From Paraburkholderia aromaticivorans (GTDB taxonomy: Bacteria; Pseudomonadota; Gammaproteobacteria; Burkholderiales; Burkholderiaceae): a stretch of DNA of 64,000 nucleotides. The stretch spans positions 1,054,001 through 1,118,000 of the forward strand of contig NZ_CP051514.1 of assembly GCF_012689525.1 (NCBI RefSeq), read 5' to 3'. Both the position numbers and the translations under genes were made by a program. Shown here one piece after another: positions 46,498 to 55,569 of this stretch; within the stretch, counting starts at the first letter, position 1; every line of letters begins with the position of its first letter. The notes under the pieces are model-generated. The model made no database searches, was not told the DNA's origin, and saw nothing but the letters and a program-made list of their open reading frames with translations.

Positions 46498-47041
46498 GGA
46501 TTGAGTCCGATCCTGCGACGGCGAGGTGCGGCCCGATCGAGGATCTACACCGAGTGCTCAGCGCAGCGTCCGCATAACGCTCGACGTTGGCGGCGTCATT
46601 CCTTGGTCGCCTTCGGTTGCTTGAGTGGTTGGTCAGGTCTAAGTTGCGTAGGCGCCCCCTCGTACACGCATCTGGGATGCGTCACATAGGTTACGTCTTC
46701 GCAGCAGCACGCATAGACCGGAAACCCGTATGCCGCGCGTCAATCGAGATGAGAGGCGTCTCATCCAGACTGTCGCGCCGCACCCGTACGCATTCGTGCC
46801 GATGATGGTTGTAGGCCAGTGCAGCGGGCACACAGCGTTGATGTCGTCTCCTGAAAGTAAAACGACAATACGCCGATTATTAAAGGCCCGGGCTGAAGCT
46901 GCGCTGCATGAAAGAAATTATGCCAAGATCTTCGGTTGCGAAAGGTGTCCTCTTGACCAACTGTCCAGTAATGCTTGATGTGGCAGGTCTCGTCGCCGGA
47001 CACTCGGGTAAAAATACCCAAATGTCCGGCGATGCGCAGGA
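46498..47041. other. 544 bases without an assignable gene
   Basis: Frames here are short or shadow-like. A minus-strand frame (46761-47045) reads through the hairpin at 46993-47032 but resembles no family. The segment probably consists of insertion debris flanking the Tn3 element. Confidence 0.4.
46993..47032. repeat. Perfect 10-bp inverted repeat with nested GGGT/ACCC pair
   Basis: TCGCCGGACA (46993-47002) pairs exactly with TGTCCGGCGA (47023-47032), and GGGT/ACCC pairs inside with a loop AAAAAT. It is 10 bases past the stop of the minus-strand 91-aa gene, so it could end that transcript, though no T-run follows. It could also be an IS end pair. Confidence 0.8.
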
Positions 47042-47317
47042 TCATTCTGCAGCCGCGATGGCAATCGTCTTGCCGTTCGGCCTAACCGGCACTTGCTTCT
47101 CTTTAATGCCAGCTTCTCTCAACGCGGTTCTGATCCGCGAGATCGATACGTCGCAGGCATCGACGTCGACCCATATGCCGTTCGCGCCTTCATGGACGTC
47201 GGTGCGCATCTTGGTGCGCAGGTTCGCGCCTACGTGGTCGCCCAACTGCACGACCCGCGATTCCATGCGGATCGCACACTGGTTGATCTCGCACCGCAGG
47301 TCCTGTTGGCTTTTCAT
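47042..47317 (-). CDS. Hypothetical 91-aa protein
   Basis: ATG 47317 has AGGAGA six bases upstream, a clear ribosome site, and the frame is open for 91 codons. The sequence is mixed helix and strand (CEINQCAIRMESRVVQLGDH, then GIWVDVDACDVSISRIRTAL, ending in RPNGKTIAIAAAE) with no membrane segment. I recognise no family. The repeated VD pattern and acidic character suggest a compact soluble protein. It is isolated among transposon debris. Confidence 0.55.
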   Translation of the reverse strand: MKSQQDLRCEINQCAIRMESRVVQLGDHVGANLRTKMRTDVHEGANGIWVDVDACDVSISRIRTALREAGIKEKQVPVRPNGKTIAIAAAE

Positions 47318-47832
47318 GACGTTCTCCTGATAGGTCACCCGTATTTCGGACATCGGGGTGCATCAACCTTTTGTCCGCGCTGATTACTGCAGATGGGCCG
47401 CGACGGTCTGGATAAATGGCTTTTGAACCGGTCTGGCCTAGCTATATTTGACGAGAACGGGCGAATAGTTGCAAACGACAGAAGTCACGGTCGGTCAAAT
47501 GGGTAAGCCTGGCGGTGTCTTGATGAGCACGGGGAGGAGAAAATGTAGTGGGGTACGTTTTGTCCGGGAGGCATTCACACAGAATGGCGTCGTAAATTGA
47601 TTAGGATGACGTAGAAGCGGTATGTAGCGCGGGTGCAAGCCAATTAGGGCTACGCTGTGGGAAAAAAAGATCCCAGACCGTGAAGGCCTGGGCGAAGCCA
47701 TCGGGAGCCCGATGACGGAGGTATTCGAAATGAAACTGGCCCGCTACCGGGCATTACCGGGATAGCAGCCAGTTCTTGAAATAGAGACCGCGCAGAGGGC
47801 GATGATCAGACGCGTTCTGCGTCCTGCCGGCA
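47318..47832. other. 515 bases: structured segment and a leader-like 11-aa ORF
   Basis: No ordinary gene is recognisable. Between 47672 and 47772 there are two nested hairpin candidates (CCCAG/CTGGG at 47672-47692, CATCGGG/CCCGATG at 47699-47714), a strong GGAGGT, and an 11-codon ORF (MKLARYRALPG, 47730-47765) followed by a direct repeat TACCGGG-CAT-TACCGGG. This looks like an RNA leader, but the class cannot be named. Confidence 0.4.
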
Positions 47833-48144
47833 TTACGGGTGGCTGTACATCGCGTTCCAGTCGGCCTGCGACACGGCCGGCCGCCCCGCGTCCGACGAAC
47901 CACTCACAGCACCACCGTAACCGCGTGCCGCGCCGTTCTGCGCCGCTACCTTGGCTTCGGCCGCCTGAATGTCGGCTGGGTAGTAGGGATCTTTCCCGCG
48001 GGCGGGGTTATAGCCAGCCTTTTCGAGTTGAACCAGTTCGGCGCGCACCTGAGCACGGGTCACCGGCTGGCTCGATTGGGCGAACACGGCAACCGGAGCA
48101 GCAAGGGCAGCGGCAATGACAACAGCTTGAATAAGGGACTTCAT
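47833..48144 (-). CDS. DUF4148 periplasmic protein
   Basis: This 103-aa protein starts at ATG 48144 with GAGGTGAG upstream. A signal peptide (IQAVVIAAALAAPVAVFAQ) precedes the DUF4148 core (RAQVRAELVQLEKAGYNPAR then DPYYPADIQAAEAKVAAQ). DUF4148 proteins are common, short, secreted proteins of unknown role in Burkholderiaceae. Length is typical. It is the least disturbed gene in the mobile region and may be part of the original chromosome. Confidence 0.88.
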   Translation of the reverse strand: MKSLIQAVVIAAALAAPVAVFAQSSQPVTRAQVRAELVQLEKAGYNPARGKDPYYPADIQAAEAKVAAQNGAARGYGGAVSGSSDAGRPAVSQADWNAMYSHP

Positions 48145-48301
48145 GGTACTCACCTCGAGACTTTGTTTTGTCTTACGAACAGCCCTGTTCGTAAATCAGT
48201 AACAACAGTCTAAGTAAATAATCGCTTAAAATTAAGGCCTGTGTCTGGAGAGGATTGTTGTTGGATTTGGGTAAACCGGATTCGCGCGGGCGGTCGCCGC
48301 A

Positions 48302-48332
48302 CCAAAAAAAAGCCCACCTACGAGAGGTGGGC
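48302..48332 (-). terminator. Rho-independent terminator, minus strand
   Basis: On the minus strand GCCCACCT pairs perfectly with AGGTGGGC around a 5-base loop, followed at once by a run of eight Ts. It faces away from the integrase remnant, so it ends a minus-strand transcript that starts within about 100 bases to the right. Confidence 0.9.
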
Positions 48333-48384
48333 GTAATCCATATTCCGAGGAGTCAGAGACATGGAGGAGACGGAAATAAGTATA
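48304..48384 (-). ncRNA. Candidate short RNA ending at the terminator
   Basis: The minus-strand terminator has no open reading frame of any length upstream, but a TATACT -10-like box occurs at 48379-48384 (minus strand), giving a transcript of about 70 bases. No convincing -35 box is present at 17 bases. The RNA identity is speculative. Confidence 0.35.
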
Positions 48385-48454
48385 AACCCTAATATTGAAT
48401 CGCGCTGCGCGGCGTGATGACGCAGCCCTTGCTGGCACCCCCCCTATCAATAGG

Positions 48455-49194
48455 ACACAGGTCAAACCGGAACATGTTCATCGATTTGTAGTCAGCCGCC
48501 TCGAAGGATGCAAGCCGAGCACCGGCAAAGTCCTCGGGATTGCACTACGAAGCTACTTGCGTTTCCGAGGTATGCACGGAGATTACGTCCGGGGCCTTAT
48601 TGCCGCGATTCCGCAAATCGCCCAGTGGCGGTTCGCATCTTTACCAGACACGCTATCTGAGGCGGAGCTGGAACGGTTTCTCAACGCATTCGATCGCAAA
48701 TCCGCGATCGGCCGCAGAGACTACGCGATGGCCCGATGTATGGTCGACCTGAGACTACGCGCCGGCGAAGTCGCTTCGCTACAGCTGGACGACCTGAACT
48801 GGCACGACGGGACGTTGCGGTTATCAGCAGGCAAGGCGCGGCGAACAGATGTGCTTCCATTGCCGCCCCGGACCGGCCGCGCAATTGCTCAATACCTGAC
48901 TGATGGCCGCCCGGTCTCCGATAGCCGGGCGGTATTTCTGCGGCATCGCGATCCACTCACTGAACCCGTCGGCTCGAGTGTCGTTCGCAATACCGTCCGA
49001 GCCGCTCATGCGCGATGCGGCAGTGATCCGCGTCGGCGGGGAACCCATGTTCTGCGACACAGCGTAGGAAGCCGATTGGTCCAGGCAGGAGTTCCCTTGA
49101 AGGAGATCGCACATCCTTCGACACCGCTGCCTGGATACTACCGCGATTTACACCACGATCGATATCAGCAGCCTCGCCCGCGTCGCGCTGCCCT
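48455..49194 (+). pseudogene. Tyrosine recombinase/integrase, 5' truncated, frameshifted
   Basis: The frame shows a SAM-like DNA-binding half (SYLRFRGMHGDYVRG) and a catalytic core with the first Arg in LRLRAGEVASLQLDDLN, HVLRHS (HxxR) and then a break. A frame change near 49112 continues as ILRHRCLDTTAIYTTID, restoring the second His-box and the catalytic Tyr, so two bases appear lost. A TAG (near 49190) then replaces a Trp codon in ALPWPGE. The N-terminus is missing. A second integrase start (VRMVSLAEDYLASW) follows at 49211, indicating a tandem-integrase unit of the RIT type. Confidence 0.78.
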
Positions 49195-49210
49195 AGCCGG
49201 GGAGAGCATC

Positions 49211-49262
49211 ATGAAGCCCTCAGTCAGGATGGTATCGCTCGCCGAGGACTACCTTGCGTCAT
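49211..49262 (+). pseudogene. Second integrase gene, 5' stub
   Basis: ATG 49211 has GGAGAG upstream, and the product begins PSVRMVSLAEDYLASW, which matches the N-terminus of downstream recombinases in tandem-integrase units. It is cut at about base 49260 by the IS6 fragment that follows on the opposite strand. Only about 16 codons remain. Confidence 0.6.
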
Positions 49263-49509
49263 GGTCACCTCGAAACCCCGTTCGGCCGTCATCTCCTCCA
49301 GATGGCGCAGGCTCAGCGGGTAGGCCACATACCACCGCACACACAGCAGGATCACGTCCAGCGGATAGTGCAGGCGCTTGAGTACCTTCGATACGCCGGC
49401 AGGCAGGGCTTTTCTCGCAGTCGCCTTCTTCATACCACACTTCACTTCAGGAAAATGTCCGCCTGGATTTTGCTCCTGCATCCTTAGCGCGACACAACCC
49501 AACAGCGCC
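49257..49509 (-). mobile_element. IS6-family 5' fragment with one terminal repeat
   Basis: The minus-strand frame from ATG 49433 reads KRLHYPLDVILLCVRWYVAY then PLSLRHLEEMTAERG, the IS6 transposase N-terminus, and stops being homologous near 49257. At the right edge the sequence ends AACAGCGCC (49501-49509), matching GGCGCTGTT, the common IS6 terminal repeat. The rest of the IS is lost at the junction with the integrase stub. Confidence 0.75.
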
Positions 49510-49805
49510 GTGGCAATGTTTTTCGTTTCATACCCGAGATTGTCGCCCGCATCCCCTCAACCTGCCGACAGCGTATCAATGCCTTATTGCCGATGGCCAC
49601 ACCAGAACGCTGCCTCTCGGCACGTGCCAAAAACGAAAATTATTTGTCGTCTCGCGGCGTTCTGGAACGTGCGGCACATAATGCGCATACGAAAACGCCG
49701 ATGAGCACGCCTAATATGAAACACAAGAAATGTGTCAAAACGCTCAACATTGACCCGATCCTTTCAAATTGAGACGAGATTGAATGTATAGCGATTCAGC
49801 CTCGA

Positions 49806-50175
49806 TGACCTGCCTGGTCACGTTGAAAAAGCTCGTCAGGTTCGTATTGATGACATCGTTCCAGTTCTCGCGCGACATTTTGCGAAACACCCCGTCCCGC
49901 GTAATGCCCGCATTGTTCACCAGCACGTCAATCTCACCCACCTCCTTCTTGAACTTGGCAAAGGCGGCTTCGGTCGACTTCCAGTCGGCGACATTGCCGT
50001 CCGATGCCGTGAAGAAAAATCCAAGCTCGGCCTGCTCGGCCAGCCACCGTTCCCGCCGCGCCGATTTGGGCCCGCATCCTGCCACAACGGTCAACCCATC
50101 CTTGTGCAGTCGCTGACACATCGCGGTACCAATTCCACCCATACCGCCGGTTACGTATGCAATTCGCTGTGACAT
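49806..50175 (-). pseudogene. phaB: Acetoacetyl-CoA reductase (PhaB-type), 3' truncated
   Basis: The first about 122 residues are a clear PhaB N-terminus: YVTGGMGGIGTAMCQRLH, then VGEIDVLVNNAGITRDGVF and NTNLTSFFNVTRQVIE. The Rossmann motif GGMGGIG is intact, but the catalytic Tyr-x3-Lys half is absent, and the frame runs into unrelated sequence (AESLYIQSRLNLKG), ending at 49744. It was broken by the same rearrangements as its neighbours. An intact paralogue must exist elsewhere if polyhydroxybutyrate is made. Confidence 0.85.
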
Positions 50176-50588
50176 GTTCTACCCCCGGTTTTTGTTACGG
50201 TTAAGGACCAACATTCTCGTGCCTGGTAAGCCAACCCGTGTTGACGACGAGTCCGGTTCCATAGGACTGTTGCCATGATGACCAACCGGATAGTCAGGTC
50301 ATGACGGTCGATTGAAGCGAAGCCGAGCCACCCGTTCCCTTGACCCTATCTATCAGGCGATTTTTTCCTGTCGCCAACGGCTTTCCCTTCCGGGCGACAG
50401 CATCGCCACACCCCGTACGCTCTCTCGCACCCGACTTCATTCATTAAGTTCAGTTAGCATACCTCTACAAATGCTTCACGTTAACGTTTCAGCGCGCACC
50501 GACACTAGTCCGAACGTGGCGACCTTATTCGCCGGATGGGACGACCGACTCATACGAGACTCTTCCCCGCCGGGCCGTCCGGCGGCAT
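50176..50588. other. 413 bases without a recognisable gene
   Basis: This lies between the broken phaB start and the end of the 179-aa gene. Frames are short and shadow-like, and there is no clear repeat or RNA gene. Confidence 0.4.
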
Positions 50589-51128
50589 TCAGGCGCCCGA
50601 TGACGTTGCACGCGTCTTACCCCGCCGTGACGGCGTTAGTTGCCGCTTCCGCGCGATGGGCTTCCGAATAGATACAGGTCCGGGCGGCACATCGGGCGTC
50701 TGCTCTGGCAGGCGACCATGCTTGATAAAGCCGCAAAGCATCTCGACTGCCTCCGGCTTGCCGCGCTCCTCCAGTTTCCGGAGAAGTGCATCCGCAAATC
50801 CCTTCAGGTCGTCGCGCCCGTGTGACGCCTCGAACTGAAGAAGTGTTTCCCTGACCGCCGCGTGAATGCTTTGCTCGTACAGCATGCTCGCGATGTGCGA
50901 AACACCTCGCGCCAACTCCATCTCAGAACCATTGAAGCGCCGGACGTCCTCAGACGACCGCTTACGTTTAACTGCCTTCACATCGTTACCCCGGTTCTGC
51001 AGAAAGCGGCCGTCGTTGCAACTTATTAAGGCATGCTGACGCCTCGCCGCAAGCAATACGTCGATAGACGTGACGGGAAAGTGAGTCTCGGCGTACGGTG
51101 CACTGACTCCATACTCCGCCATCGCCAC
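50589..51128 (-). CDS. Hypothetical 179-aa protein paired with XRE regulator
   Basis: The ORF begins at ATG 51128 (next in-frame ATG 51122), 10 bases after the XRE regulator stop. The middle (RRFNGSEMELARGVSHIASM then FADALLRKLEERGKPEAVEM) is clearly protein-like and helical, and the ends are basic. No domain is recognised. The tight spacing suggests an operon with the regulator, perhaps a prophage or mobile-element accessory pair. Confidence 0.55.
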   Translation of the reverse strand: MAMAEYGVSAPYAETHFPVTSIDVLLAARRQHALISCNDGRFLQNRGNDVKAVKRKRSSEDVRRFNGSEMELARGVSHIASMLYEQSIHAAVRETLLQFEASHGRDDLKGFADALLRKLEERGKPEAVEMLCGFIKHGRLPEQTPDVPPGPVSIRKPIARKRQLTPSRRGKTRATSSGA

Positions 51129-51138
51129 GAAATGCGAT

Positions 51139-51411
51139 TCAGGCGACGCGAGCCTGCCCGGTGCAAAGCCACTGAACGTCGAGATTGAGGGCGGCGGCGA
51201 GATGCGTACACGCGTTCAACGGCGGGACAGTGATGCCATGTCGCCAATATTGCACGTCGTGTTCGGTCACCCCAACCCACCTTGCTGCGCGCGCCGAACT
51301 GATGTCGGCCCGTTTGAAGGCCCTGTCGAGGCGTGCGGCCAAGACCCGCCTCAGGCGGTCGTTCTCGATGCTACGCTCGAGGTGACCGATATGCGTCTCA
51401 TGAAGATTCAT
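51139..51411 (-). CDS. XRE-type helix-turn-helix regulator
   Basis: This 90-aa protein has an N-terminal helix (RLRRVLAARLDRAFKRADI) and a helix-turn-helix (SARAARWVGVTEHDVQYWRHG, then NACTHLAAALNLDVQWL), matching phage-repressor-like XRE regulators. The ribosome site is weak, and an upstream in-frame ATG (51477) is possible. It lies in mobile-element debris and probably represses its own small operon. Confidence 0.72.
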   Translation of the reverse strand: MNLHETHIGHLERSIENDRLRRVLAARLDRAFKRADISSARAARWVGVTEHDVQYWRHGITVPPLNACTHLAAALNLDVQWLCTGQARVA

Positions 51412-51786
51412 CTTGTTGTTACGTCTCTCAGCATTTATTTTTTCATGCATCTGGCGCCGGCCCTTCGGCGGCGTCAAACGATGCTACGCGTCCGTCATGG
51501 CAGCATGATGACCCCGTACCGCCGCTCATCTTCACACTACCTTGCCAAAACTGATATTCACAACTATTTCCCAATATGTGCGTCGGTGTCAAATGAAAAA
51601 TTGGTTCGGGGAAAACCAGTGCACCGCATCAGCGCGCTCTTCATTTTTTTTAGTCGAACAATGTACGGCCCCCCGGGTTCGACAGCTTACTCATAAGTCA
51701 GTAACATAGCGGACAGATGGATATTGGTGATTGTCAACTTGTTAGCCTGCGTGCGACGTAACACGTCGTATGTTAGGACAGCTAAC
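51412..51786. other. 375 bases without a gene
   Basis: Likely contains the XRE operon promoter and the missing flank of the IS6 fragment. GC content is visibly lower than the average of the window. No repeat stands out. Confidence 0.4.
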
Positions 51787-52212
51787 CTATTCGGCAAGAC
51801 GCTCCAGCATCGGAGCTCTCATCACGCTTTCCCAAGCCTTGAGGGCCTGGGTGCGTAGCGCCCGTTTTTGCTTTGCGTCAGTGTGGTAACGGCAATGCGT
51901 GAACAGATTGGCTACCTGATCGTGGACCGAAGCGAAACGTTGCAGGTGATGCGCGGACTTGAAGCGGCACATCACCTTCTCGCGCACTGGGGTCGGCTGG
52001 TGCGAGTTTTCCGCGTGGTTGTTCTGCCCCTCGTGCTGGCGGTGTTCGACGTTGATCCCGAGATCCCGGTTCGCCGCCGCGTAGCTCCTGAGCTTGTCGG
52101 TGATCAGTACACGTGGGGCGCGCCCTTGCTTCATGAGCAACTTGCGCATCAGGCGCCTGGCAGCGTGCCGGTCGCGCCGGCTTTGCACCAGCACATCGAG
52201 CACCGCGCCATG
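51787..52212 (-). pseudogene. IS6-family transposase 3' fragment (second type)
   Basis: The frame reads LDVLVQSRRDRHAARRLMRK, then APRVLITDKLRSYAAANRDL and NNHAENSHQPTPVREKVMCRF, the second Asp and final Glu regions of an IS6/IS15-type transposase. The N-terminal half is absent; homology begins at about 52212. It differs in sequence from the fragment at 6533-6736, so two IS6 subtypes have visited the region. Confidence 0.85.
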
Positions 52213-52448
52213 CAGGAGAGCGCGTCATTCCGGGGGCTGGCGCGCGCTCCTGCCACGCCGTAACCGTAATCAAGGCAAAAAGAAATACCCCTGCATGGAT
52301 GTCATGCGTGAGCGTAGATGCCCCTGATCGTCCGCTGCCCTTACCTCCGGAGTGGTATTGCCTGTTACCTCGGTAGTCTCGCAATATACGTTCGTTCGCA
52401 CATGCCTCAGCCAAATATCGACGACACCGGTCATGGCGGCAGCCGCGC

Positions 52449-53438
52449 TCAACGAGCGGGGCGCACATCGTTCTTTACAGAATGAATGTCATTGAAAGAA
52501 GTATTGGGTCCGTGGTCTTCGGCAAACGTAGAGCGAAGTAAATTCGTCACCAAAAACGAAGTAAAGTTGTCGCCCATTGAAAGGCCAAGGTCAAGGGATA
52601 AATCTCTCCCCCCAACGGTCAGACCTTGCGTCGTTGTAGAATGTTTCGCCATCCCGTCAATTCGATGCTCTTTGCGCATCGCTGGCTTCGCTGCAAAGGC
52701 TGGAGGAGATTGGGTCGCGTAGAGCGCGCCGCAGCGCGCACAACGATACGGCGAGCCCACAAGACGCGCGTTGATGATGTAGGGTGTCTCCTGCCCGCAA
52801 TGCCGGCATTTCCTCTCAAGCTTCTGTCGGTGCGCGGGACAGCGGTTTTCACTGAACATCTGGTACGTCACGCTGTGATGACCAAGCGATGTGCATTGCC
52901 TGCAGTACCGGAAAAACGGGTGATGCGGCAACGTCAGCGACAGCGTTTCGGCGCCACCATCGAGTTCGCGCGAAACCGTAGCCTTACCGTCGGCCACGAC
53001 AACCTTCGACGCGAACGTTGCCTGCGGAAATCCGGCTAACGCAGCCAGCATCTGGCCGGTCTGGTTCGAATCGTCATCAATCGCCTGCTTGCCGAGGATG
53101 ACCAAAGAAGGCTGCTCCTTGTCGACCAGTGCGTTGAGCAGCTTGGCGACGGCCAGCGGCTGCAGGTCTTCGTTCGATTCGATCAACACCGCGCGATCCG
53201 CACCGATCGCCAGCGCCGTGCGCAGCGTTTCCTGCGCCTGCGCGACACCCGCGGACACAGCGATCACCTCTGTCGCCACACCCGCTTCCTTGAGACGAAC
53301 CGCTTCTTCCACGGCGATTTCGTCAAACGGGTTCATCGACATCTTCACGTTCGCAATGTCGACACCCGCGCCGTCCGACTTCACACGAACCTTCACGTTG
53401 TAGTCGACCACTCTCTTGACTGACACCAGAATTCTCAT
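52449..53438 (-). pseudogene. etfB: etfB fused in frame to a TniQ-like zinc-ribbon segment
   Basis: From ATG 53438 the first about 171 residues are an electron transfer flavoprotein beta subunit ([20 protein letters not shown], then [19 protein letters not shown] and [18 protein letters not shown]), ending at [11 protein letters not shown]. There the EtfB C-terminal arm (TTDLRLNEPRYA in the family) is replaced near base 52925 by about 158 residues with three Cys pairs ([23 protein letters not shown]), a zinc-ribbon pattern like TniQ/TnsD-type proteins. etfA is not downstream. EtfB function is probably lost since the adenine-binding tail is gone. Confidence 0.82.
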
Positions 53439-53876
53439 TTCGATTCTCGTTATAGACCAATGAAACGACTGCTCATAACGGCGATATCGCACTTGTCGGC
53501 ATTCTCCAGACCGACAGGTCGAAGGAGTGCGATACCTTCACTTCCGCCTAAACGCGCCTGCGGTCAACGCACGTCGCACCTTGCCTAACAACCGTTCAAG
53601 CCGGAATGCACCAATGTGGAAAGCCGCGGTGTGCCACAATCGAGTAGCTACGCCGTGGAGAAGATTTTTGGCTTCAGCGGCGACTGGGAGAACAAGCATT
53701 TGATTTGCCCGACTGCGGCGACACCCACGCTCACAATGCTCCAGCCGTCCGTAACATCTTGGATGATCTTGACTCTGTGTCAACCCCGCGGATCGTTATC
53801 GTCACCCGAAATAACGGTATACTCACGACATCCAACGCTCGAATGCCCGAGCCCCAAGACAACACGTGGGAATCCG
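53439..53876. other. 438 bases between etfB remnant and the MarR gene
   Basis: Presumably holds both divergent promoters. I see no full-length frame of believable composition and no copy of the ATAAGG palindrome found at 60.3 kb. Confidence 0.45.
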
Positions 53877-54338
53877 ATGTCCGTTAGCGCTCGCACGTTC
53901 TTCTATATCCAGCAAGTCGAGCAATTGATTCGTCGTAGACTCGACGAATGTCTGCTGGCGATCGACATTACGGCTGGTCAATACATGGTCCTCAACCTGA
54001 TTGCACACCACGAGCCCATATCGTCGGCCGATCTGGCTCGTAAGACGATGATGACAGCGCAGTCGATGGGCGAGTTCATTCGGGCGCTTGAGGCCAAAAA
54101 ACTCGTCGAACGGCAATCGACTCAACTTAACAAGCGCACCATGCTGATCTCGTCGACCGCTGCTGGACGTAAGGTTCTCATTCGGTGCGAATCGAAAATA
54201 GACGAAGCCGAACGTGACTTCTTCAGTTGCCTGAGCGGTGAAGACGTCGCCAGCCTGCGCATCCTGATGAGGCAGGTGCGCAGAGCACAACTCGGAAAGC
54301 ACGCCAAGGAAATCGATTCAACCACGCCTTCGAGCTAA
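53877..54338 (+). CDS. MarR-family transcriptional regulator
   Basis: This 153-aa protein starts at ATG 53877 with GTGGGAA upstream. The winged helix-turn-helix is clear: GQYMVLNLIAHHEPISSADLARK and TAQSMGEFIRALEAKKLVERQ then NKRTMLISSTAAGRKVL, with a dimerisation tail. MarR regulators often bind an aromatic acid or its CoA thioester. It is convergent with the reductase gene across a short gap, and no other regulator lies in the cluster, so it is the best candidate for control of the catabolic genes. Confidence 0.88.
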   Translation: MSVSARTFFYIQQVEQLIRRRLDECLLAIDITAGQYMVLNLIAHHEPISSADLARKTMMTAQSMGEFIRALEAKKLVERQSTQLNKRTMLISSTAAGRKVLIRCESKIDEAERDFFSCLSGEDVASLRILMRQVRRAQLGKHAKEIDSTTPSS

Positions 54339-54402
54339 CACTGCACCTGATCGCGTAGCACATCTGTCAACCCGTCTTTGACCTCCCTAGACGACGTGAC
54401 AT

Positions 54403-55371
54403 CTACGCATCCAACGTCAACACGGGTGTCGAGCTGCGCGAGCAGCAGATGAGCATGCTTTGCGCGGCGGTTCGACCTTCGGTGGATAACAGGCTGTCTC
54501 GATGATCCGGCATCCCACCGAGGACACGCGTCTCGCAAAGCCCGCAGGCCCCTTGCATGCAGCCAAACGGCATGTCGATGCCGTTTTCGAGCAGCACGTC
54601 GAGAATCGAGTGGTCAGGCGGAACTTCAAATGACTGACCTGATTTCGCCAACACAACCGTGAACTCCCGACTGACACCCTCATGGTGCGCAGGTGCGAAC
54701 CGCTCCAGATGTACGGTTTCCGCGGGCCGGCCCGCAGTCGCCGCCTCGAATGCGTCAAGCATCGACTGGGGGCCGCAGCAATATACGTGTGCGTCGTTCG
54801 GGGTTTCACCGAGGACCGTGGCGATATCCAATCGTTGTCCGCCAGGTTCGTTGTCAAAATAGACGTGGAGTTTGCCGTGATCTGAAGCCCGGGAGATTCG
54901 TTCGATATCCGAAATATAGGCTGCGCGGCCGTGGTCACGCGCCGCGTAGTGCAGCACCCACGAGCGCCCCAGTGTTTCGAGCCGTTGCACCATAGACCAA
55001 AGCGGTGTAATACCAATGCCACCTGCGATCAGTACACTCAGACTCGCGTCCTCTACCAGTGGGAACAAATTGCGAGGCACGCCAATCTGCAAGACATCGC
55101 CGACGCGCAGTGTTTCGTGAATGTGCCGCGACCCGCCACGGCTGCTGGCGTCCTTTGCGACTGCGATTTCATAGCGTTTCGGCGTGCCGACCCAGCGGAC
55201 GACGGAGTAGCTGCGTGAGAGCTTCCCGTTCAGGTTGACATCAATATGCGACCCAGCGTCCGCAGCGGGCAAGTCGCGTCCGTCCAGCGCTTCCAGAATG
55301 AGGCTAACGACGCTGTCCGCCAGCGAGGTCATCGATTTGACGCGGACGTTGGTCAGCGGTAATTCGCTCAT
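54403..55371 (-). CDS. PDR-type oxygenase reductase (FMN/NAD + C-terminal 2Fe-2S)
   Basis: This 322-aa protein is the phthalate-dioxygenase-reductase type. An FMN domain with RSYSVVRW (residues about 54-61), an NAD domain with LIAGGIGITPLWSMVQRL and VYCCGPQSMLD, and a C-terminal plant-type ferredoxin with CMQGACGLC and a distant Cys (MLICCS) appear in order. It would pass electrons from NADH to the Rieske oxygenase at 63.2 kb. It closes the minus-strand half of the cluster, 199 bases beyond the acyl-CoA dehydrogenase. Confidence 0.92.
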   Translation of the reverse strand: MSELPLTNVRVKSMTSLADSVVSLILEALDGRDLPAADAGSHIDVNLNGKLSRSYSVVRWVGTPKRYEIAVAKDASSRGGSRHIHETLRVGDVLQIGVPRNLFPLVEDASLSVLIAGGIGITPLWSMVQRLETLGRSWVLHYAARDHGRAAYISDIERISRASDHGKLHVYFDNEPGGQRLDIATVLGETPNDAHVYCCGPQSMLDAFEAATAGRPAETVHLERFAPAHHEGVSREFTVVLAKSGQSFEVPPDHSILDVLLENGIDMPFGCMQGACGLCETRVLGGMPDHRDSLLSTEGRTAAQSMLICCSRSSTPVLTLDA

Positions 55372-55569
55372 AAAATACCTGATCCGTTCATAGGGTAAAA
55401 AAAATCTTCACGGCCGCGACTAGCGCGCATCGCGCGCCCTAATTGCAGCCCGGTGTTTGCTGATCCAACCGCTGCTTCTATCGCCAGGCTCGCGCCGTGC
55501 CCAAGACGCGAAACCGGCGTGCTCGGCACGCAACATGCCGGGTTTCGAGCACGCATGTAGACGGCATTA

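Noticed and set aside
46993..47032. Reading the 10-bp inverted repeat as a terminator
   Set aside because: No T-run follows on either strand, so it is listed only as a repeat.
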